DNA of 64,000 nucleotides from Draconibacterium sp. (lineage in GTDB: Bacteria > Bacteroidota > Bacteroidia > Bacteroidales > Prolixibacteraceae): positions 38,983 through 102,982 of the forward strand of contig JADIYN010000030.1 of NCBI GenBank assembly GCA_016705335.1, read 5' to 3'. Positions 18,350 to 28,174 of this stretch are shown piece by piece. The notes beneath the pieces were generated by a model. It searched no databases. It worked only from the letters and a program-made list of their open reading frames with translations, and was not told the origin of the DNA. Each line of letters opens with the position of its first letter. Within the stretch, counting starts at the first letter, position 1. The translations under genes were made by a program, and so were the position numbers.

Positions 18350-19501
18350 ATGGTTTTGAACTTAAGTAATTTCATATACAGCCTTTTATTGGAAAACGAC
18401 ACAGTAATCATTCCCGGATTTGGGGCATTTGTGTCAACTTACAAGCCTGCGGTTATACTCGAAAACGAAATAAAACCTCCCTCAAAAGAAATTTCGTTTA
18501 CCCAGAAAATCAAAAATAATGATGGTATGCTTGCAGAAATCATTGCCCGGAAAGCAAAGATATCTCAATCGTATGCCATGAAAAGAATTGAAAAGGCACA
18601 CGAAAATATGCTTTATGAATTGGACAAAGGAGAAACTGTTATTATTGAGAATATAGGAACACTCGTTTACAACGAAAAAAACGAAATTCAGTTTACTCCT
18701 TTTCAGGATGAAAATTTGCTTTTGGATTCTTTTGGTCTCGAAACCATTTCGAAGGAAGATGTGATTAAAAAAATCGAAATTGTAAATATTGAAACTCCGG
18801 TAATTGAAGAAGTTGTTGATCCTGAAGAAATAGCTGAAATTATTGATGAAACCGAAACTGAATCAATTGTTGCACCAATAGAGGAAGAAACAGAAATAAA
18901 AGCTGAAGAAATTATCAGCCCGGTGATTGAAAAAGAGGATGAAGTTATTCAGGAAAAAAAATCAGAAATAAAACATTTTCCGGAATTTAAAACTGCAGAA
19001 AAATCTGAAAGGCACGAAGAAAGGAAAAAAACTGGCTGGTATTGGTATCTGCTAATTTTGATACCCATTTTGATAACTGGTTTTTTCATTTTAAACAACA
19101 AATCAAAAAACAGTGAAACCACAACTGATACTGAAGTAAGTTCAAATATTCAGCAACAAAATACACAACCGGAAACTGCTGTTCCTGTTGATTCCACTGA
19201 AAATAATTTGGATGATACCATTGAACCCGAAACGGCAATGAATGTTAGTCCCGAAAAAACAGTATCAAATGGAGTTTCAAAATTTTACATTGTTGGAGGA
19301 GGTTTTAAAAACGAAGAAAAAGTTGAAAAATACATTCTTAAGTTAAAGGAAAAAGGGATAAATGGTTTTGCTTTGGGGCAAAAAGGCAAATTGTATCTTG
19401 TTGGTATTGATTCATTTGACAATGAATCTGATGCTCAGGAATCACTAAATAAACTTGTAAAAGCAAATCCGGGATGGAATCTTTGGATTTATGAAAAATA
19501 A
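18350..19501 (+). CDS. HU-like/CCDC81 domain and SPOR domain membrane protein
   Basis: 383 residues, intact. Residues 1-120 match the paired HU-like domains (bacterial HU-CCDC81 1 and 2: NDTVIIPGFGAFV, KAKISQSYAMKRIEKA, GETVIIENIGTLVY). A long acidic, Glu/Ile-rich linker follows, then one transmembrane helix at about 228-248 (WYWYLLILIPILITGFFIL), a Ser/Thr/Asn-rich periplasmic stretch, and a C-terminal SPOR domain (about 305-383: KFYIVGGGFKNEEKVEKY...WIYEK) that binds denuded septal peptidoglycan. The order puts the HU part in the cytoplasm and SPOR in the periplasm, so it probably links DNA or protein to the division site. Divergent from galE. Confidence 0.85.
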   Translation: MVLNLSNFIYSLLLENDTVIIPGFGAFVSTYKPAVILENEIKPPSKEISFTQKIKNNDGMLAEIIARKAKISQSYAMKRIEKAHENMLYELDKGETVIIENIGTLVYNEKNEIQFTPFQDENLLLDSFGLETISKEDVIKKIEIVNIETPVIEEVVDPEEIAEIIDETETESIVAPIEEETEIKAEEIISPVIEKEDEVIQEKKSEIKHFPEFKTAEKSERHEERKKTGWYWYLLILIPILITGFFILNNKSKNSETTTDTEVSSNIQQQNTQPETAVPVDSTENNLDDTIEPETAMNVSPEKTVSNGVSKFYIVGGGFKNEEKVEKYILKLKEKGINGFALGQKGKLYLVGIDSFDNESDAQESLNKLVKANPGWNLWIYEK

Positions 19502-19617
19502 TTTAATCATATTAATTGAAATGCGCCATCCCGATTACTCGGCACAGATAAACCATTAAATGACATTTTCTATGATAAATAAAGGGAATACCTTATAGAA
19601 TTAACAATTATAACGAG

Positions 19618-21974
19618 ATGAAAAAACTAACTAAACCTTTCCTTTTTGTATTGACCATTTTTGTATGCATAACGTCATTTAAAAAGCATGATACAAAAAT
19701 AGTAACCGGTGGTCCGGAAATAGTATCATTTAAAGTTCTGCCGTTTGAACTTAAAGATATTCAATTGCTTGACGGACCTTTTAAACATGCTACTGAACTT
19801 AATATTCAATCCCTGCTAAATTATCAACCCGACAGATTGTTGTCCAAATTTCGAAGTGAGGCTGGACTTAAACCAAAGGCAGAACCATACGGAGGCTGGG
19901 AAGCCATGACTATTGCCGGGCATAGTCTGGGACATTATTTAAGCGCTTGTGCCTTAATGTACAGCACAACCGGAGACCAGCGTTTAGGGTTAATTATATT
20001 GTTGCCGAACTCGATACGTGTCAACAAGCCGATGGAAACGGTTATATCGGTGCTTTCCCAAAGGGGAAAAGGATTTTGGAAGATGAAGTTGCCAAAGGAA
20101 ATATTCGGGCACAGGGTTTTGATTTAAACGGGATTTGGGTGCCATTTTATACCGAACACAAAGTAATGGCGGGGCTTTTTGAAGCTTATGATTTATGCGG
20201 AAACACAAAAGCACTCGAAATCAATATACGTTTTGCCGATTGGTTAAACTCTATTGTTTCAGGGCTGAATGAAGAACAAATTCAAAAAATGCTGAATTGC
20301 GAACATGGCGGAATCAATGAATCTTTGGCAGAATTGTATGCAAAAACCGGCGATGAAAAATACATGAAAATGTCCCGGATTTTTCATCACAAGGCAATTC
20401 TTGATCCGCTTTCAAATGGGATTGATATTTTGCCGGGAAAACATGCAAATACCCAGATTCCTAAGCTTGTTGGGCTTGCGCGTCGATACGAACTTTCCGG
20501 TGATTCAACCGACCGCAAAACTGCAGAATTTTTCTGGGACAGGGTGGTCAACCATCATTCGTATGTTACCGGAGGCCATTGCAACCACGAGTATTTTGGT
20601 CCGCCCGACACGTTGCGCAATCAATTAAGTGACGAAACCACTGAAACCTGCAATGTTTACAATATGTTGAAACTTTCAGAACACCTTTTTGAATGGGAAG
20701 CTTCGCCTAAAGTGGCCGATTTTTATGAAAGGGCATTATTCAACCATATCCTTTCATCGCAACACCCCGAAACCGGACATGTAATCTACAACCTGTCGCT
20801 TGAAATGGGCAGCCACAAAGAATACCAGGACCCCGAATCATTTACTTGTTGCGTTGGTTCAGGGATGGAAAACCATTCAAAATACGGCAGAAATATTTTC
20901 TTTCATAATAATGACGAGTTGTACATTTCACAATTTATTGCGGCGGAATTAACATGGAAAGAAAAAGGTTTGAAAATTAGGCAGGAAACTAATTTCCCTG
21001 ATGAACAAACAAGCAGGTTGGTAATTTCGTGTGAAGAAACTGTTCCATTAACAATCCAAATCCGTTATCCAAAATGGGCTGAAAACGGAATGCAAATAAA
21101 AGTAAACGGTAAAAACAAAAGAATAAAAGAAAAACCGGGCAGTTTTGCAGGTATAACCAGATACTGGAAAAATGGGGATGTGGTGGAAATTAACTTCCCG
21201 TTTTCACTGCGGCTTGAAACCATGCCCGATGATTCAACCCGCGTAGCTATTTTTTACGGGCCACTTGTTTTGGCCGGCGATCTGGGTGCTGAAAACGATT
21301 CGAACCGGTTTAATCCTGATTTTGTTCCGGTAATAATGACAGAAAACCGGGACCCAAAAAATTGGCTGAAACTGGTTGAAGGTCAGTCAAATACTTTCGA
21401 AACACAAAATGTTGGCCGCCCGCATGAAATAGTGTTCAAACCATTTTACGCCACACACAACCGCAGCTATTCGGTTTATTTCGATATGTTTTCGGAGAAG
21501 GGTTGGGAAGATCACCAACGGGATTATCTGCAAAAACTCGAAATAAAAAAACAATTGGAAGCAGCAACTGTCGATTTTTTTCAACCCGGCGAAATGCAAC
21601 CTGAAAGGGAACACAATTTTAAAGATTCGAAAACATGGACCGGCCAAAATAAAAACCGGAAGTTTCGTGAAGCAGATCGTGGCGGATGGTTTTCATGCGA
21701 AATGAAAGTAAATAAAAATGAACCTGCTGATTTGGTTTGCGAATATTGGGGCGGTTACACAGGAAGCAAAACTTTCGATATTTTAATAAATGACAAAATT
21801 ATTGCGACCGAGAATATTTCAAACAAAAATCCCGGTGAATTTATGAACGTGACCTATGAAATACCTCAGAATCTGATTTCGGGGAAAACAAAAATTACAG
21901 TTAAATTTTTGCCCCATGACGGGCATCGGGCAGGGCCTGTTTTTGGAGTGCGCACAGTAAAACGAGAGGTTTAA
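19618..21974 (+). CDS. GH127 glycoside hydrolase (DUF1680, beta-L-arabinofuranosidase type), one frameshift
   Basis: Secreted enzyme with signal peptide MKKLTKPFLFVLTIFVCITSF. The alpha/alpha-barrel carries GHSLGHYLSACALMY, ELDTCQQADGNGYIGA, the zinc ligands in TTETCNVYNM (Glu, Cys) and the paired cysteines of FTCCVGSGMENH, one of which is the nucleophile known from HypBA1. A C-terminal DUF6805-like beta domain ends the protein. A missing T at about 19983-19985 splits the frame; corrected, about 785 residues. The family releases beta-L-arabinofuranose from hydroxyproline-linked or pectic chains; other GH127 activities are possible. It heads the carbohydrate region and has no SusCD partner nearby. 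Confidence 0.9.
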
Positions 21975-21976
21975 AA

Positions 21977-22408
21977 CTAACTTTTACTTTCGAGATAATT
22001 TTTTAAAGAAGTACCTAATATAAAATTCCAGCCTTCTTCAAAGTTCCTTGGCGCAAGGTCGGGATTTTCTTTTGGGAAAGTTTCAAAACCTGAATGAGTG
22101 AGTTTCAGTATTGTTGCTTCATTTCCTTTTTGTTCAATTTCAAAGCATAAAATGGTTTCTCCCGGTATTCCCTCGTAACTCCATGTATGACAAAGTTTTT
22201 TGCCAAAAATCACCTCGGTAATTTTGCAAATATGCAGATACTGCCTTGTTTCAGTCCCACCCCAAAACGTGAATTCAAAACCAACTTCGGGTTTAAATTC
22301 TTCCATATCAAAATACCAGAGTTTCATTTGCTCTTTCACAGTCAAAGCTTCCCAAAGTTTTTCAGATGTTGTTTTGTAACTGAATTCTTTAAATACTGGC
22401 TTTTCCAT
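21977..22408 (-). CDS. SRPBCC (AHSA1-like) domain protein
   Basis: Intact, 143 residues, START/SRPBCC helix-grip fold: FSYKTTSEKLWEALTVKEQMKLWY at the N-terminus and the long C-terminal helix NFEEGWNFILGTSLKNYL. Members of the AHSA1-type family bind small hydrophobic ligands or associate with chaperones; the role is not predictable. It converges on the GH127 gene with only 2 bases between stop codons. Confidence 0.85.
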   Translation of the reverse strand: MEKPVFKEFSYKTTSEKLWEALTVKEQMKLWYFDMEEFKPEVGFEFTFWGGTETRQYLHICKITEVIFGKKLCHTWSYEGIPGETILCFEIEQKGNEATILKLTHSGFETFPKENPDLAPRNFEEGWNFILGTSLKNYLESKS

Positions 22409-22571
22409 TTTTATCTGTTTGTTTTTTCCCTAACAATTATACAAAAGTTAAAGTTCTGAATTTTTCAGCTTAGCGGTTTTTAATAATTTACAGGAGATTC
22501 TTTTCAGGAACCAAAATATTTCAAACCGGAATTTTGTACATTGCAAACTAATAAACCAACAGCTAAAAACT

Positions 22572-23891
22572 ATGAATCCATCAAGAAGAAGTTTTCTAAA
22601 GAAATCAGCCGTTGCAATTTCTGCAACAACAGTAATTCCGTCAAAAGTCTGGTCGGCACAATTTGCTCCCGGCGACAAAGTGAATGTTGCCTTAATAGGC
22701 TGTCGAAACATGGGTTTTGGAATATTAAAACACCACCTTGATACAGGAATGGTGAATTGTGTTGCTCTTTGCGATATTGATGAAAACGTACTGAAGGAAA
22801 AATCAGATTCAGTAAAAAAAGATTACAACCAGTCGCCTGAATTGTTTAAGGATTTTCGAAAAGTCCTTGAACGTAAGGATATTGATTCAGTAATTATTGG
22901 TACTCCCGATCACTGGCACTGCCTGATAATGGTTGAAGCCTGTAAAGCAGATAAAGATGTATATGTTGAAAAACCGATGGCAAACACAATTAGTGAATGT
23001 AATATTATGGTAAAAGCTGCCAACCGTTATAACAGGGTTGTTCAGGTGGGACAGCAACAGCGCGACGGAAAGGTTTTTATTGATTGTATGAACCTGATAA
23101 AAGGTGGCGAAATAGGCACTTTACGCAAGATAAATATCTGGGCTAATTTTAATTACGGTCTGGGAACTGTTCCGGTTCCCGATGGTCCTGTTCCAGCTGG
23201 TGTTGACTACGATTTTTGGTTAGGGCCTGCCCCAAAACGTGCATTTAATCAGGCACGTTTTCACGGAAGCTGGCGTCATTACTGGGATTACGGCGGAGGC
23301 TTGATGAGTGATTGGGGAGTCCACCTGATTGATATGGGTCTTTGGGCCGGTAATATTACAGAAGCACCAAAAACAGTTATTACTTATGCTTCAAATCTGT
23401 CAAAACAAAAAATGGCCCGCGAAACTTTCGACACAATGAATGTTATTTATCCGAAAAATGATTTCGTGATTAACTATGATTTAACCGCCGGAATCCAGCA
23501 GGGACCGTACGATAGCGCTTATGGTATTCAGTTTATCGGTGAAAAGGGAACTTTGGTAGCCGACCGTAGCAAATATCATTTGTATCCTGAATGGGATGGC
23601 GAAAATAAAGCCCCCAAAGTCGAAGAAATCTCCTACGATAAAGGACAGGAATCACACCGCGAACATGTTGACAATTTCCTTTCCTGTATCAAATCACGTG
23701 AAAAAACTTCATGTCCACCTGAAATTGGGCGGGCAGCAGCAGTTCATGTGCATATTGCAAATATTTCCGCTCGGGTTGGTCAACCCATTTTGGAATGGGA
23801 CGATGCCGGTAACCGTTTTACCAACTGTGAAAAGGCAAATGCATTTATTACGCCGGTTTATCGCGCACCCTGGAAATTGCCTGAAGTTTAA
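22572..23891 (+). CDS. Gfo/Idh/MocA family oxidoreductase, Tat-exported
   Basis: 439 residues. The N-terminus has a twin-arginine signal (RRSFLKK, hydrophobic stretch, then WSAQFAPG). The NAD(P) Rossmann domain opens NVALIGCRNMG, and the conserved EKP motif is in VYVEKPMANT. The C-terminal alpha/beta domain carries HYWDYGGGLMSDWGVHLIDMG. Members oxidise or epimerise sugar and cyclitol substrates; exported ones in Bacteroidota are common beside isomerases like the next gene. Followed 84 bases downstream by the sugar isomerase, so they are likely co-transcribed. Confidence 0.9.
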   Translation: MNPSRRSFLKKSAVAISATTVIPSKVWSAQFAPGDKVNVALIGCRNMGFGILKHHLDTGMVNCVALCDIDENVLKEKSDSVKKDYNQSPELFKDFRKVLERKDIDSVIIGTPDHWHCLIMVEACKADKDVYVEKPMANTISECNIMVKAANRYNRVVQVGQQQRDGKVFIDCMNLIKGGEIGTLRKINIWANFNYGLGTVPVPDGPVPAGVDYDFWLGPAPKRAFNQARFHGSWRHYWDYGGGLMSDWGVHLIDMGLWAGNITEAPKTVITYASNLSKQKMARETFDTMNVIYPKNDFVINYDLTAGIQQGPYDSAYGIQFIGEKGTLVADRSKYHLYPEWDGENKAPKVEEISYDKGQESHREHVDNFLSCIKSREKTSCPPEIGRAAAVHVHIANISARVGQPILEWDDAGNRFTNCEKANAFITPVYRAPWKLPEV

Positions 23892-23975
23892 ATTCTGAAT
23901 TAATACTATCAGATTTTGAAAATGAGTTTTTAGACTCGAAATTTTTATTCAACTGACAAAAAAAGGAACTTAACT

Positions 23976-24828
23976 ATGAATACGCGAAGAAATTTTTTAA
24001 AAACAAGTGCCTTTGCAACTGCAGGCATTTTTGCCGCAAACCCGCTTTTATCATTCGCAGCAGAAGGGAAAAATAAACTGAAAAACTTCGGGTTTATTTC
24101 GGGAATTGCAGGTGAAGCAATGAAAGCTGATTGGAAAGGTACACTCAGGCAGGCCGTAGAATTTGGTTTTTCTGAAATTGAAGGTGGAAGTAATTTTGCC
24201 GGTTCTCCAAGGGAGTTTGTAACTTTTTGCAAAGAAATTGGCATAAAACCAATTGCCAGCGGCTCAAGTCTGGAACCCATGATGAAGGAACCTCAAAAGT
24301 TTTTTGACGACCAAAACGAGTTGGGAATGAAATACATAGTTTGTTACTGGCCCTGGTTGGGTGGTCGGCCGTTTATGCTTGATGATTGCAAAAAATCAGC
24401 AGAAATGTTAAATGAACTGGGAGAAAAAGCCAGTCAAAACGGCTTGCAACTGTTGTGGCACAACCACGACAATGAATTCCACGAAATGGAAGAAGGTTAT
24501 CCTTTCGATTATTTGATGAAACACACCGACCCAAAATTAGTACAGTGCGAATTGGACATTTACTGGGTAAAAAAGGGTGGTGGCGACCCTTTGGCAATGC
24601 TTAAAAAAATATAAAGGAAGAATTCCAATCCTCCATGTAAAAGATATGGCAGAAGGTGCTGATCAGGATTTTATCTGCCCGGGTTCGGGAATTATTGATT
24701 TTGCCCCGATATTTAAAGAGGCAAACAAACAGGGAATTGAACATTATATTGTTGAACGTGACAACGAACCCGACGGGATTGGCTGCTTGCGGTCAAGCGG
24801 CGAGTTTTTGAGAAATATTCGGTTTTAA
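23976..24828 (+). CDS. Sugar phosphate isomerase/epimerase (xylose isomerase-like TIM barrel), Tat-exported, one frameshift
   Basis: Tat signal RRNFLKTS at the N-terminus followed by a hydrophobic segment ending SFAAEG. The AP-endonuclease-2/xylose-isomerase-like barrel shows LQLLWHNHDNEFHE and VQCELDIYWVKKGGGDP, metal-binding regions of the family. An extra A in the run near 24603-24610 causes a premature stop; corrected, it continues YKGRIPILHVKDMAEGADQDF to 24828 (about 283 residues). Probably acts on the same sugar derivative as the preceding oxidoreductase. Confidence 0.88.
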
Positions 24829-24859
24829 CTAAAAATTAGTTGTAAGGAAAAAACAATAA

Positions 24860-25405
24860 TTAATAGCGATTAAATCCGCAAATTTCGTTCATCGGTTTGC
24901 GGATTTTTTGTCGCAGTTTATAACCTTCAGTTGGATATCCTAAAGTAATTACAAGACCAATTTTACGTTTTTCGGGAATATGTAATAGTTGTTTTATTTT
25001 ATCTTCGTTGAACCACCCAATCATGCAGGTTCCCAAACCCAATTCTGCAGCTTGCAGGCAAAAATGTTCGACTGCAATTCCTATATCGATTTGAGGATAT
25101 TCAATATTTTTAATTCTACCTCCAATTTGCGTAATCAGTTTTGCCTTTTCGATAACCAAAACCGCTAAAACAGGAGCTTGAACAGCAAATTTGTTAAATG
25201 AAATGGTTTTACTGAAAGTTGACTGTGCAACTTTGTCTTTTAGTTCGGGCTCATCTACAATTATCAGTTTCCAGGGCTGCGAATTGGAAGCTGATGGTGC
25301 AATCCTAACAGCTTCAACAATTAATTGAATCTTCTCCTTTTCAACGGGTTTTGCCTGGTATTTGCGTACACTTTGGCGCTTATTAATCAATTCCTGAAAT
25401 GTCAT
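24860..25405 (-). CDS. Nitroreductase family protein
   Basis: Start at MTFQELINKRQSVRKY, which is the standard nitroreductase opening; a longer reading frame begins upstream but adds an unrelated leader. 181 residues, FMN-binding fold with RKYQAKPV, APSASNSQPWKLIIV and the GLGTCMIGWF loop. The length and the Cys-containing segment suggest the small NfsA/FRP-unlike family (nitroreductase or enone reductase); the substrate is unknown. Its last codons overlap a transcription terminator of the convergent sugar-isomerase gene. Confidence 0.88.
   Translation of the reverse strand: MTFQELINKRQSVRKYQAKPVEKEKIQLIVEAVRIAPSASNSQPWKLIIVDEPELKDKVAQSTFSKTISFNKFAVQAPVLAVLVIEKAKLITQIGGRIKNIEYPQIDIGIAVEHFCLQAAELGLGTCMIGWFNEDKIKQLLHIPEKRKIGLVITLGYPTEGYKLRQKIRKPMNEICGFNRY
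24872..24909 (+). terminator. Terminator overlapping the 3' end of the nitroreductase gene
   Basis: 11-bp perfect stem AAATCCGCAAA/TTTGCGGATTT and a T run, on the + strand. It stops transcription of the oxidoreductase-isomerase pair yet lies inside the nitroreductase coding sequence on the other strand. Confidence 0.75.
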
Positions 25406-25524
25406 TTTCGTTTTGTTTTTGCAACGAAGATACACTTTACAAACTGTGTGTTGACTAAAACAAAACCTGAAAAGTTTCGTAGAAGAAAGCAATTTGAAGT
25501 TGTATTCATCAAAATAGATAATCG

Positions 25525-25734
25525 ATGCCTGATAGCGTTTACAAAATTATTGAATTGGTTGGAAGCAGCACCGAATCATGGGAAAAAGCTGCTCAAAATG
25601 CCATTGAACGCGCTTCAAAATCACTGCGCGAATTGAGAATTGCTGAAGTTGTCCAGATGGACATGCATCTGAAAGACGGTAAAGTTGAATATTACCGTAC
25701 TAAGTTGAAAGTATCCTTTCAATTTCAAGGATAG
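25525..25734 (+). CDS. Dodecin (flavin-binding storage protein)
   Basis: Intact, 69 residues, the size of the dodecin family. The sequence VYKIIELVGSSTESWEKAAQNAIERASKSL and the strand VVQMDMHLKDGKVEYYRTKLKVSF show the beta-alpha-beta-beta pattern, with the flavin-stacking tryptophan (W20). Twelve copies form a hollow sphere that binds FMN or riboflavin. Single gene with its own terminator. Confidence 0.93.
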   Translation: MPDSVYKIIELVGSSTESWEKAAQNAIERASKSLRELRIAEVVQMDMHLKDGKVEYYRTKLKVSFQFQG

Positions 25735-25757
25735 TCTGATTTCAGTTGAATTAAAGG

Positions 25758-25777
25758 AGGGCGTTACCATGCGCCCT
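25758..25777 (+). terminator. Terminator of the dodecin gene
   Basis: 6-bp stem AGGGCG/CGCCCT with loop TTACCATG, followed by TTTGTTATTTT, 24 bases after the dodecin stop. Confidence 0.7.
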
Positions 25778-25854
25778 TTGTTATTTTCATGAATTTTCTT
25801 ATTTTTCAGAATAATAGTTGATTACGTTTTCAAAACACAAAATAAAACACGCTT

Positions 25855-26803
25855 ATGAAACGCAGAATATTTATCAGAAACAGTGTTCTTACAAGTTTGG
25901 TATTAACAATTCCGGTAATCAGAAGTTTTGGAAATAATTTTTCGGCAGATTATAAAATTCCAAAACGACTTCTGGGAAAAACCGGTGAAAAACTTTCGGT
26001 AATTGGATTTGGCGGAATAATGCTTAACGACAATCCACAGGATTTTGCCAACGAAATTGTTGCCAAAGCTTATGAACTCGGAGTAAATTATTTCGATGTT
26101 GCACCCAATTACGGCAATGCGCAGGAAAAAATGGGACCAGCTTTAAAACCTTACCGAAAAATTGTTTTCTTGCCTGTAAAACTGGCGACAGAACCGCTGT
26201 AGGATCACAAAATGAACTGGAGGATTCATTGCGGAAACTTGAAACCGATCATTTTGATTTGTACCAGTTGCATGCTTTAAGTTCGGTAGAAGATGTTGAA
26301 AAGGTTTTTGCAAAAGGCGGGGCAATGGAAACAATTGTTAAGGCGAAAAAGAAGGGAAAATAAAACATGTTGGTTTTTCGGCACATTCAGTAGATGCCGC
26401 ATTACTGGCCATGAAAAACTATGATTTCGATTCGATTTTGTTCCCCATAAATTTTGCCTGCTGGAATGCAGGAAATTTTGGGCCTCAGGTTTTTGCCGAA
26501 GCCGAGAAACGCGGAATGGGAATTCTGGCATTAAAAGCAATGGCATTAACACCACTGGAAAAAGGCGAAGCAAAATATGACAAAAACGTTTGGTACAGGC
26601 CTATCCAGGATGAACAAATAATGAAAATGGCTTTAAAATATACCTTGTCGAAAAATATTACGGCCGCGGTTCCTCCCGGGAAAAATACACTTTTCCTTAA
26701 AGCACTCGAATTTATGAATGAATATCAACCCATAAGCGAAAAGGAAACAACCGAATTGCTGGCACTGGCAAAGGCAACAAAACCCATTTTTATGCATGCC
26801 TGA
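25855..26803 (+). CDS. Aldo/keto reductase, exported, two frameshifts
   Basis: A basic leader plus hydrophobic stretch (MKRRIFIRNSVLTSLVLTIP) resembles a Tat or Sec signal. The (beta/alpha)8 barrel follows with catalytic tetrad positions visible: Asp and Tyr in YFDVAPNYGNAQ, Lys in the next strand (KTG after frame repair), and His in YQLHAL. Breaks at about 26165 and in the A run near 26345 split it into three frames; corrected length is about 316 residues. Likely a sugar or aldehyde reductase of the surrounding carbohydrate region. Confidence 0.85.
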
Positions 26804-26815
26804 CAAAGTTTTTTG

Positions 26816-26823
26816 TAGATTTG
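26816..26823 (+). promoter_or_regulatory. -7 box (TAGATTTG) of the CNNM/CBS gene
   Basis: Exact TAnnTTTG match 26 bases before the ATG at 26850. Confidence 0.45.
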
Positions 26824-26849
26824 CCGCATAATATTTTAGTCCCAAAATT

Positions 26850-28163
26850 ATGGCGTTGGATATTTTTATCACATTCCTTTTGGTTTTTTTTAATGGATTT
26901 TTTGTTGCCGCCGAATTTGCAATTGTAAAAGTCCGAACTTCACAACTCGAATTGAAAGTTAAAGAAGGTAATCGGGTTGCAATACTTTCACGACATATTG
27001 TTATGCATCTTGATGGTTACCTCGCAGCTACACAACTTGGAATTACACTTGCCAGTTTAGGACTGGGATGGATTGGCGAACCTGTAGTTTCAAAAATCAT
27101 TATCAACATTATGGATTTAACAGGTTTGAATCCGAATCCTGACATTGCCCATCAAATTGCATTGCCCGTTGCCTTTGTTTTTATTACTGTTTTACACATT
27201 GTTTTTGGCGAGCTTGCACCGAAATCACTGGCAATTCAGCGGTCAGAAAGCACGACTTTATTTATTGCCTACCCACTTCAGTTTTTCTTTGTTATTTTTC
27301 GTCCATTCATTTGGGTGTTAAACGGAATTGCCAATTTTATTCTGAAGGGTATTGGGATTACAACAGTCCATGGATCAGATATTCACAGCAGTGAAGAGCT
27401 AAAATACCTTGTGCAGGAGGGGCAAAAAAGTGGTGAAATTGATGACGCGGAATATAGAATAATAAAAAACGCTTTCGAATTTTCTGAACAAACAGTGAAG
27501 CAAATTATGGTGCCGCGAACTCAGATTTTTGCAATTGATATAAACAACTTTAATGAAACAATACTTGATAAAATTCTTGAAGAAAGTTATTCAAGAATTC
27601 CTTGTTACGATGAAAGTCTTGACAATATTATTGGGGTTGTTTATTTAAAAGATATTTTGATTGCCGCCCGGAAAAAGGGGAAATTTGATATTCGAAGTAT
27701 TGTTCGGAATATGCATGTAGTACCTGAAACAAAAGGAATCGGACATTTACTCAACGAGTTTCAGCTGAGGCACCAACAAATGGCATTGGTAGTCAACGAA
27801 TACGGCGGTACCGAAGGGATCATTACAATGGAAGATATACTTGAGGAACTCGTAGGTGAAATTCAGGATGAATATGATAATGAGATACCGTTTGTCGAAA
27901 AAACAGGCGAAAAAACATACAATGTGCTGGCATCAGTTTCGCTTGATGATATAAATGAATACATACCTGAACCTATTGAAAAAGATAAACAGTATGAAAC
28001 GCTGGCCGGTTACCTGATTTTAAAATTTGGAAAAATACCGGCTGTCAAAGAAAAAATAACAGTTGGAAATTATGAATTTTCGATTGTTAAAAGAAATAAA
28101 AGTTCGATTGTTATGGTGCAGTTGGTCTATTTGGCTGAAGATGAAGATTTGGAAGAATTTTAA
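26850..28163 (+). CDS. CNNM/CBS-domain membrane protein (HlyC/CorC family)
   Basis: Intact, 437 residues. DUF21/CNNM transmembrane domain at about 1-190 (FFVAAEFAIVKVR, GYLAATQLGITLASLGLGWIGEP), CBS pair at about 205-325 (VPRTQIFAI, IIGVVYLKDIL, MALVVNEYGGTEGIITMEDIL), and C-terminal transporter-associated domain at about 345-430 (YNVLASVSLDDINEYI). The family is named after hemolysin C but current knowledge places CNNM/CorC members in Mg2+ export or ion homeostasis. It converges with the sulfatase gene, 11 bases between stops. Confidence 0.93.
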   Translation: MALDIFITFLLVFFNGFFVAAEFAIVKVRTSQLELKVKEGNRVAILSRHIVMHLDGYLAATQLGITLASLGLGWIGEPVVSKIIINIMDLTGLNPNPDIAHQIALPVAFVFITVLHIVFGELAPKSLAIQRSESTTLFIAYPLQFFFVIFRPFIWVLNGIANFILKGIGITTVHGSDIHSSEELKYLVQEGQKSGEIDDAEYRIIKNAFEFSEQTVKQIMVPRTQIFAIDINNFNETILDKILEESYSRIPCYDESLDNIIGVVYLKDILIAARKKGKFDIRSIVRNMHVVPETKGIGHLLNEFQLRHQQMALVVNEYGGTEGIITMEDILEELVGEIQDEYDNEIPFVEKTGEKTYNVLASVSLDDINEYIPEPIEKDKQYETLAGYLILKFGKIPAVKEKITVGNYEFSIVKRNKSSIVMVQLVYLAEDEDLEEF

Positions 28164-28174
28164 TTTTCAAATAA

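Noticed and set aside
25406..25492. Upstream extension of the nitroreductase
   Set aside because: Adds a Cys/Arg-rich leader absent in the family; MTFQELI is the standard start.
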